Assembly (NCBI GenBank): GCA_964580435.1
Contig: CAZOKP010000008.1
Location: 1-57,254, forward strand
Source: CAZKEW01 sp964580435
GTDB lineage: Bacteria; Acidobacteriota; Aminicenantia; Aminicenantales; UBA8522
DNA length: 57,254 nt
Direction: 5' to 3'
Shown: positions 25,714-32,543 of the stretch, piece by piece
Layout of the letters: each line of letters starts with the position of its first letter
Numbering within the stretch: position 1 is the first letter of the stretch
Translations under genes and position numbers: made by a program
The notes under the pieces: generated by a model
The model's database searches: none
What the model was told of the DNA's origin: nothing
What the model saw: only the letters and a program-made list of their open reading frames with translations

Positions 25714-27120
25714 TTACAGGAAGGGCAGATATTTTTTGATTTCGTAATCGCTCACCTGCTTTTCGAATTCGCCGGAGACGTTGATATTGTACTCCTCGAT
25801 CTCAGCCTTTTTGTTGGCGATGAACCTGGTAAAGATATGGTCCCCGAGCGCCTCGGCGAGGAGGCGGCTCTTTTCCATGAGCTTGACCGCTTCATCCAGG
25901 TTTCGCGGCAGAGTCCTTATCTCAAACTTTTTTTGACGGGTCGTGCTCATCTCGTAGATGTTCTCTTCCACGGGATCGGGAAGCAGGTAGCTTTCCTTGA
26001 TACCTTCGAGGCCGGCCCTGAGCATGACGGCAAAGGCGAGGTAAAGGTTGCAGGACGGGTCCGGCGAGCGTAGCTCCAGCCGCGTCGCTCTTTCTTTGCC
26101 CGGCTGATACTCGGGGACGCGGATATAAGCGGACCTGTTTCTTTGCCCCCAGGCGATATAGACAGGAGCCTCATAGCCCTCGATCAGCCGCTTATAGGAA
26201 TTGACCCATTGGCTGAGGACGGCGGAGATCTCTCGAGCATGGACGATCAGCCCAGCCATGTAATGATGGGCTGCTTCAGACAAGTGGTAATGGTTCTTTG
26301 GCGCGAAGAAAGTATTTTTCCCGCCCTTCCAGAGAGACTGATGGACGTGCATACCGCTCCCGTTCTGGCCGTTGACGGGTTTGGGCATAAACGTGGCGTA
26401 AAGGTTATGCATGCGGCTCACCTTTTTGACCATGTAACGGAAGAGCATGCCGATATCGGCCATCTCCATGGCGCCCTGATACTTCAAGTCGATCTCATGC
26501 TGGCCGTGGGCGACTTCATGATGGTCGTATTCGGAGGCGATGCCCATTTTTTTGAGGAGAAGCTGGATTTCCTTGCGGATCTCACCGTGCTTTCCGCCGA
26601 AGAAATAACCGGCCTCGTCGCTGAAGCTTGTGTTTTTATCGCTGGGAAAGATAAAAAACTCAAGCTCCGGCCCCACTTTGAAGTCATCGATGCTGTATTC
26701 TTGGCTGGCCCTTTTGAGGGTCTTCTTGAGAACATAGCGCGTATCCCCTTCGTAATGTTCCCCCTCGGGCGTGAGGATATCTCCGAACATGATCCCTTCC
26801 CGCCAGGAGATGTCCTCGGAGAAGCCTTTGTAGTCCCAGGGCAGGACGCGGAACGTGCGGGCCTCCGGCCGGATGACCAGGTCGCTCTCTTCGATCCGGA
26901 CAAACCCCTCCACCGACGAGCCGTCAAACCCTTTCCCTTCCCGGAACGCTTTCTCCAACTCAGCGCTGGGGAAGGAAAAATCCATCGGCCGGCCCAGGAT
27001 ATCGGGAAACATGACCCGAACAAATTCGAGCTTGTTCGCCGGGTTCAAGACGTACTCTAGGACTTCGTTCTCGGTTTTAAACCCGAATGTTTTGTTCAGA
27101 GCCTTCACCGGACTTGGCAT
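25714..27120 (-). CDS. glnA: type I glutamine synthetase
   Basis: The chosen product is 468 residues. Active-site signatures are complete: GFDGSSVEGFVRIEESDL, VGPELEFFIF, the NGSGMHVHQSLW glycine-histidine motif and the NRSAYIRVP arginine region. The segment ENIYEMSTTRQKKFEIRTLP lacks the E. coli adenylylation context (NLYDLPPEE), so control by adenylylation seems unlikely. I start at ATG 27120 because AAAGGAGG lies 7 bases upstream; 17 extra codons upstream lack one. It is divergent from an Lrp/AsnC-type gene, a likely regulator of nitrogen assimilation. Confidence 0.95.
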   Translation of the reverse strand: MPSPVKALNKTFGFKTENEVLEYVLNPANKLEFVRVMFPDILGRPMDFSFPSAELEKAFREGKGFDGSSVEGFVRIEESDLVIRPEARTFRVLPWDYKGFSEDISWREGIMFGDILTPEGEHYEGDTRYVLKKTLKRASQEYSIDDFKVGPELEFFIFPSDKNTSFSDEAGYFFGGKHGEIRKEIQLLLKKMGIASEYDHHEVAHGQHEIDLKYQGAMEMADIGMLFRYMVKKVSRMHNLYATFMPKPVNGQNGSGMHVHQSLWKGGKNTFFAPKNHYHLSEAAHHYMAGLIVHAREISAVLSQWVNSYKRLIEGYEAPVYIAWGQRNRSAYIRVPEYQPGKERATRLELRSPDPSCNLYLAFAVMLRAGLEGIKESYLLPDPVEENIYEMSTTRQKKFEIRTLPRNLDEAVKLMEKSRLLAEALGDHIFTRFIANKKAEIEEYNINVSGEFEKQVSDYEIKKYLPFL

Positions 27121-27247
27121 GCTCGCCTCCTTTATTTTTTTTATGTGGCCGTGGAACTCAATGCGCTCCACGTTTTCTTCCCTTGACCTCCGGAGAGCAA
27201 TCTTCTAAGATGAACTATGGGCGCGCCGGAAATCAACCTCGTTAACA

Positions 27248-27268
27248 TTGTGTGAAATATTTGCACAA
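27248..27268. promoter_or_regulatory. imperfect dyad between glnA and the Lrp-type gene
   Basis: TTGTG...AAATATTT...CACAA forms a 21-base imperfect dyad (arms offset by one base) with an AT-rich centre, resembling Lrp/AsnC operators in style. It ends 4 bases before the -35 hexamer at 27273. Confidence 0.35.
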
Positions 27269-27272
27269 AAAG

Positions 27273-27300
27273 TTACAATTGTCAAGATATTTGTTATAAT
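27273..27300 (+). promoter_or_regulatory. promoter of the Lrp/AsnC regulator gene
   Basis: TTACAA (27273-27278), 16 bases, then TATAAT (27295-27300) preceded by TG-T, an extended -10. Transcription would start near 27307, about 50 bases before the ATG. Confidence 0.6.
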
Positions 27301-27356
27301 ATAAATCAAATGATGCTTTTTATCCTATTTTAAAGTTCATCTAGAAGGAGGGCCCG

Positions 27357-27800
27357 ATGATCGATGAGCTTGAGAGAAAGATTGTCCGGTCGATGAACCA
27401 GAATGCCCGCAAGAGCTTTCGGGAGATTGCTAAAGAGGTCGGCACTTCGGCCACAGCCGTGATCAATAAGGTCAGGAGGCTCGAGGATTCGGGAGTGATT
27501 AAAGGTTATATTCCTGTTATCAGCGCCGAGCATTTCGGGTTGGATTTGATCGCTATCATTGCGCTTCGCATCTCCAAAGGAAAACTGCTTGAGACCCAGC
27601 AGAAGATCTCCGAGGATCGCCGGGCTGCGGCGGTCTATGACATCACCGGGGAATGGGACTCTTTGATCATCGGAACGTTCCGCGGCCGTGATGACCTCAA
27701 CGATTTCATCAAAGGCGTTCTTTCTCTGCCTTTTGTGGACAGGACGGTCACCCATATCGTCCTGAACGTGGTCAAGGAAGAGAAGCGCATTCAGGTATAG
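27357..27800 (+). CDS. Lrp/AsnC-family transcriptional regulator
   Basis: The 147-residue protein has an N-terminal helix-turn-helix (residues ~5-55: MNQNARKSFREIAKEVGTSA, KVRRLEDSGVIKGY) and a C-terminal RAM ligand-binding domain (AAAVYDITGEWDSLIIG, FVDRTVTHIVLN). Such proteins form octamers and sense amino acids. AGAAGGAGG precedes the start. Divergence from glnA with a dyad between them suggests control of glutamine synthetase and of itself. Confidence 0.93.
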   Translation: MIDELERKIVRSMNQNARKSFREIAKEVGTSATAVINKVRRLEDSGVIKGYIPVISAEHFGLDLIAIIALRISKGKLLETQQKISEDRRAAAVYDITGEWDSLIIGTFRGRDDLNDFIKGVLSLPFVDRTVTHIVLNVVKEEKRIQV

Positions 27801-27820
27801 AGATCAGGCTGAGGAATCTG

Positions 27821-27849
27821 TTGACAGAAGGGAAAATAGAGCCTAAGTT
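27821..27849 (+). promoter_or_regulatory. sigma-70 promoter for speD
   Basis: TTGACA (27821-27826), 17 bases, TAAGTT (27844-27849). The -35 is perfect, the -10 half-matching. Confidence 0.5.
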
Positions 27850-27873
27850 ATAGAGCTGTAAAGGAGAGGAACA

Positions 27874-28314
27874 ATGGCCAAAAACATCCACGAGACGATC
27901 GGCCGCCATTATATCGTCGAGTCCTCAGGTTGTGACCCGAATATCATCGGCAGTGTCGAAAAAGTGCAGCAGATCCTGGTCAAGGCGGCGGAGATCTCCG
28001 GCGCCCAAGTCTGGTCCATTTCCTTCAGCAAATTTCCTCCGCACGGTGTCAGCGGGGTCGTCGTCATCTCCGAGTCCCATATTTCAACCCATACCTGGCC
28101 GGAATTCGGCTACGTCGCTTTGGACATATACACATGCGGCAAAAACGTCGACCCCGAGAAAGCCGTTGTCCTTGCCGTGGAAGCATTCGGCTCCTCAACC
28201 TCCCACATCACCGAGATCACAAGGGGCATTGACGAAGGCGACTCGATCTATTATCACAGCTTCGTGACTTGGGAAGAGGATTTCAAGAAGCAAAGCCTCA
28301 AAAAGAACGAGTAA
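27874..28314 (+). CDS. speD: S-adenosylmethionine decarboxylase proenzyme
   Basis: The 146-residue proenzyme makes the aminopropyl donor for spermidine. The self-cleavage site is in ISESHISTHTWPE, between Glu67 and Ser68; Ser68 becomes the pyruvoyl cofactor. The catalytic YTCGK cysteine (about residue 88) is present. AAAGGAG precedes the ATG by about 7 bases. No spermidine synthase gene lies next to it. Confidence 0.95.
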   Translation: MAKNIHETIGRHYIVESSGCDPNIIGSVEKVQQILVKAAEISGAQVWSISFSKFPPHGVSGVVVISESHISTHTWPEFGYVALDIYTCGKNVDPEKAVVLAVEAFGSSTSHITEITRGIDEGDSIYYHSFVTWEEDFKKQSLKKNE

Positions 28315-28331
28315 GAGAGACTGGAAAAGCT

Positions 28332-28348
28332 TGTAAAAATTTTTTACA
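28332..28348. promoter_or_regulatory. AT-rich palindrome, candidate enhancer site
   Basis: A 17-base perfect palindrome around a central T, TGTAAAAATTTTTTACA, is centred about 107 bases upstream of the expected sigma-54 start (28447). This is the classical position for an NtrC-type activator site. It could alternatively act as an AT-rich stem near the end of speD. Confidence 0.4.
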
Positions 28349-28420
28349 GTTCACTGAATCATCAGCCCGCCAAAAAATTCCAGCAACAGGGGAAAACAGG
28401 TTTGAAAGAAGACTTTCCTT

Positions 28421-28436
28421 TGGCACAAAAAATGCT
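28421..28436 (+). promoter_or_regulatory. sigma-54 (RpoN) promoter upstream of the M1 peptidase
   Basis: TGGCACAAAAAATGCT matches the -24/-12 consensus TGGCACRNNNNTTGCW at all fixed positions but one. The GG and GC doublets have the required spacing. Transcription would start near 28447. Confidence 0.65.
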
Positions 28437-28493
28437 CTTTTTGAAGGCACGATGGACGGTGCGGGCAGAATAATCGGTGGAATTTGTCGTTTT

Positions 28494-28502
28494 TGTTATA
28501 AT
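28494..28502 (+). promoter_or_regulatory. extended -10 promoter at the M1 peptidase start
   Basis: TGTTATAAT is a perfect extended -10; the preceding base makes TTGTTATAAT, identical to the element before the Lrp-type gene. No -35 is visible. Its predicted start falls on the GTG at 28509, so this message would be leaderless. Confidence 0.45.
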
Positions 28503-28508
28503 AGAGAG

Positions 28509-31142
28509 GTGAGAAATACGCCCACCGTGCTCCTGGCCGGCGTCCTCTTTTTTTCCCTTGTTTGTTTTTCCGCGGAAAAGCAGAGCGTCCAGGATTTTGT
28601 CTTCGAGATGCAGAAATCTCTTGAATCTCACGATATCGAGTCCTACCTTAAGGCCTACTCGCCTGAATTGCAGGACAACCAAAGACAGGAGCTGTCGATG
28701 TTTTTTGACAGCCTGAGAATGGAGACTGTGACTCTCCACTGGGCCAACAAGGGAAGCTTCGACCAGCAGAATCCGAAGATTTTTCTTCAGGTAATCTTCG
28801 AGAGCCCCTATTCCGCTCTGGTCGAGACATGGCAATTGGCCCTGGACAATGGTGACGGCCAGTGGAGGATCAAGGAGAAAAAATCAAAGGGAGGCATCAG
28901 CCAGCTTTATAAAGTCAGGATACCTTCCGAGCGCGTCGAGAGAGTAAAATCTATTGAGGTCAGACATGTGGATATGACCTTAACGTTCCAGGACGCCTTG
29001 GTCTTCTACGATAACATCCCTGATTTGGAGACCGCCCTTCTGGTCATGGGCGAGGGTCGCTTTTCCTTCTCGCCCTCTGATTCCAATGAAAAGCATCAGC
29101 TGGAACTGATCTATGGAAACAAGGCTCTTGAAGATACCGTGGAGCATGCCTATCTCCGCTTCTCCAATTCCTTTTTTAAGGAAAATATAACGATAACACG
29201 AACGCCGGGTTATCCAGCCAACCCGGTCACCCCAGCAGAAAGAGCTAAGGCTTCTTCTCTGTATAGGAAGTATCATCTGCACTACTACACAATTCAGAGT
29301 CCCCTCCTTCCCGACCCTCTTTCCTTTTTGCCCCAAGCGGATGCGGCGGCCATCGAATTTAACGGCAGAAAGGGAGGCGACCTGGCCTATGTTTATTCGC
29401 CTTTCGCCGCTGAAGAAGTCACACTCTACGAGCGTTCCCGAAACCGCTTCATCAGCCTCTACTCGCCCGCCTCCGAAAAGGAAACGAGGCGGATGGTCAT
29501 CACCTTCGGCCAAAAGTTTGACGTCCAGGATTATCAGATGGAGTTAGATTATGAGCCGCAGAGTTTCTATCTTTCCGCCAAAGCCAATATCAGAGTCAAG
29601 GCCCAGGCGGACGACCTGGATTCGATCAGATTGAAATTCAACCCTTCGCTCGAGATCCTGCGCATTTATGATCAAGAAAAGCGAGACCTCTTGTTCACCC
29701 AGGATAAGGTTGGGAAAACTCTTTATGTTTATTTTTTTGAACCTGTTCCCAAAAACACGAGCGCCCCGGTCGAAATCCTGTACCGGGGGAAATTGGAGCC
29801 GCCCCCACCGGCGGCGGACACGCTGTCGGGTTCTCTCCACGGCGACCTGGTTGTTTTCGTTTCCCCCCGCTATGAGACCTATCTTTTCAGCCAGGGCGCG
29901 AATTGGTATCCTTCTCCGCCCGATGAAGATTATTTCACGGCCCGCCTGAAAATCATCGTCCCTCCGGATTATTCTTCGGTGGCCAGCGGGCGTCTCGTTG
30001 AAGAAGGTAAATTGAACGGAATGCAGCGGGTCACGGAGTTCGATAAGATGGGTAGCGTCTTTTCTGTGTTTGAGACAAAAAACCCGGTGAAATATCTCTC
30101 CTTCCTGGTCGGAAAACTGTCCTTGACCGAGGAAAGGACCGGCCCGCCTCCGCTGCTCACTTACGTTGCTTCTGATGTCCACTGGCTGAAGAAAAATTTC
30201 TTGGATGATGCGCAGAGGATCCTAAACTTCTATGAGAGTCGGTTTGGTCCCTTCCCCTATGAAAGCTTGCGCATCATCCAGAGGCTCTGGCCGAATGCCG
30301 GTGGCCACAGCCCGGCGACCTTTATCGTCCTGAATGAGCTGCCCCGCAGTCTGGATGACAGGCCTCAAACGAACCTTGTCATGGACAAGAACAACCCGGT
30401 GGACCTGGCTCAATGGAAAGAATATTTTCTGGCGCACGAAATCGCCCATCAATGGTGGGGTCAAGGGGTGACCTGGGCCACTTACAGGGACCAGTGGCTC
30501 AGCGAGGGATTGGCGCAATTCTCCTCGGCTCTGTTCCTGCAAACGGAACATAGCGGCGGGACTTTTTCTTCCATTCTTAAGAAGTTCTCGAAATGGGCGG
30601 AAAAGAAAACCAAATGGGGCCCCATAACCCTGGGCTCTCGTCTCAGCTTTTTTGACTTTGAAGCCTATCAGGCGATCATCTATGACAAGAGCTCCCTCGT
30701 CCTGAATATGCTCCGCGACTTTTTGGGGGACGAGCTATTTTTTGCCGGCCTCAAAAAATTCTTTGGGCGGTATAAATATTCCGCGGCCACAACGGGCCAG
30801 TTCAAGAAAGTCATGGAAGAAATTTCGCGGAGAGACCTGGACGACTTTTTCACCGGCTGGTTCGACTCATACTTCCTTCCGGAGGCTCGGGTGACCTATC
30901 TCGTCCAGAAAAAAGAGGCCGGGGATGTTCTCAAGGTCAGGGTGGAACAGGACAACAACGTTTTTGTTTTTCCCTTATGGCTGGAATGGGCAGAGAAGAA
31001 CAAGGGCGCTGTTCACCGAGAAAAGCTGATCATCGAGAAGAAAATTCAGGAATTTGAAATACCCCTCTCGGGTCGGGTCGGAAAAATAAGGATCAACCCG
31101 GATAAAGCCGTTCCGGGGAAATTGACCTTGGTCAAGGGCTGA
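28509..31142 (+). CDS. exported M1-family (gluzincin) metallopeptidase
   Basis: The chosen product is about 877 residues. From GTG 28509 it begins with a signal peptide (TVLLAGVLFFSLVCFS). The catalytic zinc motif is HEIAHQWWGQG with the third ligand Glu 18 residues later (WLSEGLAQFSS), as in M1 aminopeptidases. The exopeptidase signature GxMEN is replaced by GGHSPATFIVLNE, so it may not trim N-termini in the usual way. The first ~350 residues are a family-specific region. An 80-codon upstream extension is rejected: it overlaps speD and crosses two promoters. It is convergent with the NtrC-type regulator gene. Confidence 0.85.
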   Translation: MRNTPTVLLAGVLFFSLVCFSAEKQSVQDFVFEMQKSLESHDIESYLKAYSPELQDNQRQELSMFFDSLRMETVTLHWANKGSFDQQNPKIFLQVIFESPYSALVETWQLALDNGDGQWRIKEKKSKGGISQLYKVRIPSERVERVKSIEVRHVDMTLTFQDALVFYDNIPDLETALLVMGEGRFSFSPSDSNEKHQLELIYGNKALEDTVEHAYLRFSNSFFKENITITRTPGYPANPVTPAERAKASSLYRKYHLHYYTIQSPLLPDPLSFLPQADAAAIEFNGRKGGDLAYVYSPFAAEEVTLYERSRNRFISLYSPASEKETRRMVITFGQKFDVQDYQMELDYEPQSFYLSAKANIRVKAQADDLDSIRLKFNPSLEILRIYDQEKRDLLFTQDKVGKTLYVYFFEPVPKNTSAPVEILYRGKLEPPPPAADTLSGSLHGDLVVFVSPRYETYLFSQGANWYPSPPDEDYFTARLKIIVPPDYSSVASGRLVEEGKLNGMQRVTEFDKMGSVFSVFETKNPVKYLSFLVGKLSLTEERTGPPPLLTYVASDVHWLKKNFLDDAQRILNFYESRFGPFPYESLRIIQRLWPNAGGHSPATFIVLNELPRSLDDRPQTNLVMDKNNPVDLAQWKEYFLAHEIAHQWWGQGVTWATYRDQWLSEGLAQFSSALFLQTEHSGGTFSSILKKFSKWAEKKTKWGPITLGSRLSFFDFEAYQAIIYDKSSLVLNMLRDFLGDELFFAGLKKFFGRYKYSAATTGQFKKVMEEISRRDLDDFFTGWFDSYFLPEARVTYLVQKKEAGDVLKVRVEQDNNVFVFPLWLEWAEKNKGAVHREKLIIEKKIQEFEIPLSGRVGKIRINPDKAVPGKLTLVKG

Positions 31143-31147
31143 CCCCA

Positions 31148-32542
31148 TCAAGAGAAACTATTCAGGTCGATCTTCAGTCTCTTGATGATCTCATTAAGCG
31201 TCGTTGGCTTCAATCCCAAGGATTTGGCCGCTTTTTTCTGGACGCCTTTCGCTTTCCTCAGAGCGTTGAGGATGATCTTTTTCTGGTAGCCTTGCGTTTG
31301 CTTTTTGAAAGTCAAGTCGTCTTCGCCTTTCTCGGGGGTGGAGAGCTCCGCTCCTTCGGATTGATTCGTCAGCAGAAAGGGAGGGAGACTGTTTCGAGTG
31401 ATCAGGCTCGATTTTGTCAGGACGATGGCCCGCTCGATGAGGTTTTCCAGCTCCCGGACATTTCCGGGCCAGTCATAGCCCTCCAAAATCTCCATGACAT
31501 CTTCGGTCACCCCCTCGATTTTCTTCTCGTTTTCCCGATTGTAAAGGTCCACGAAATGTCTGACGAGGATGGGGATATCTTCCCTCCGCGCCCGCAGCGG
31601 GGGCAGTTCGATCTTGATGACATTCAGCCGGTAGAACAGGTCTTGACGAAAGCGCTTCTGAGCGATGAGTTCTTCAAGGTCGGCGTTCGTGGCGGCGATG
31701 ATGCGCGTGTCCACCACGATGGTCTTTGTTCCGCCCAGCCGCATGAATTCTTTGTCCTGCATCACGCGCAGCAGCTTGGCCTGGGTCTCCAGACTGATCG
31801 TGGAAATTTCATCGAAAAAGATGCTGCCCTTGTCGGCTTCTTCAAACAGCCCCTTTTTCTGACTGACAGCTCCGGTAAAAGCTCCCTTCACATGGCCGAA
31901 GAGGTGGCTTTCGAGGAGGTCCGAAGGAAGGGCACCGCTGTTGACAACGATAAACCGGAAGTTCCTCCGGTCGCTGTTCTGATGAATGGCCCGGGCCACC
32001 AACTCCTTGCCCGTGCCGCTCTCGCCTTGAACCAGGATCGTGCTCCGCGTGGGAGCCGTGGCCTTGATCAACTCGAAAATTCTAAGCATCGGAGTGCTCT
32101 TGCCGATGATGTTGTCAAACCCGAATTTTCGGGTGAGCTCGTCTTTGAGACGGATATTTTCATCCTGCAGGCTCTTGTGCTCCAGGGCTCTTTCGATCGT
32201 CAGGAGCAGTTCGTCATGCTTGAAGGGCTTTTGAATATAGTCGTAAGCCCCCATTTTCATAGCGGCAATGGCGGATTCTACAGAGGCGTAGGCCGTTATG
32301 ACAATGATGCTGGCCAGGGGGTCTATTTTCTTGATGCCCTTGAGGACTTCGATGCCGTTGAGCCCGGGCATCAGGAGGTCCAAAAGAATCACGTCGTACG
32401 CTTGCGAGGAATGCTTCTCGAGGGCCTCCTCGCCGGACGAGGAAAGCTCCACGTCATAGCCTTCCGAGGTCAAGAGCTGGCTCAGGACCTCGTGGATAAT
32501 CGGCTCATCGTCAACGACATGGATAGTACGTTTGTTTGGCAT
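31148..32542 (-). CDS. NtrC-family sigma-54 response regulator
   Basis: The 464-residue protein has three parts: a receiver domain (1-120) with phospho-acceptor Asp55 in VILLDLLMPG; an AAA+ domain with GESGTGKE (173-180) and GAFTGA (220-225); and a C-terminal Fis-type helix-turn-helix (GVQKKAAKSLGLKPTTLNEI). It is paired with the histidine kinase gene, starting one base after that gene stops. The nearby sigma-54 promoter at 28421 and the secretion operon are candidate targets. Confidence 0.95.
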   Translation of the reverse strand: MPNKRTIHVVDDEPIIHEVLSQLLTSEGYDVELSSSGEEALEKHSSQAYDVILLDLLMPGLNGIEVLKGIKKIDPLASIIVITAYASVESAIAAMKMGAYDYIQKPFKHDELLLTIERALEHKSLQDENIRLKDELTRKFGFDNIIGKSTPMLRIFELIKATAPTRSTILVQGESGTGKELVARAIHQNSDRRNFRFIVVNSGALPSDLLESHLFGHVKGAFTGAVSQKKGLFEEADKGSIFFDEISTISLETQAKLLRVMQDKEFMRLGGTKTIVVDTRIIAATNADLEELIAQKRFRQDLFYRLNVIKIELPPLRARREDIPILVRHFVDLYNRENEKKIEGVTEDVMEILEGYDWPGNVRELENLIERAIVLTKSSLITRNSLPPFLLTNQSEGAELSTPEKGEDDLTFKKQTQGYQKKIILNALRKAKGVQKKAAKSLGLKPTTLNEIIKRLKIDLNSFS

Positions 32543-32543
32543 T

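Noticed and set aside
27279..27300. TTGTCA as -35 for the TATAAT at 27295
   Set aside because: Spacing is only 10 bases; TTACAA at 27273 with a 16-base spacer is preferred.
28269..28508. 80-codon N-terminal extension of the M1 peptidase
   Set aside because: It overlaps speD, runs through the palindrome and sigma-54 promoter, and would bury the signal peptide.
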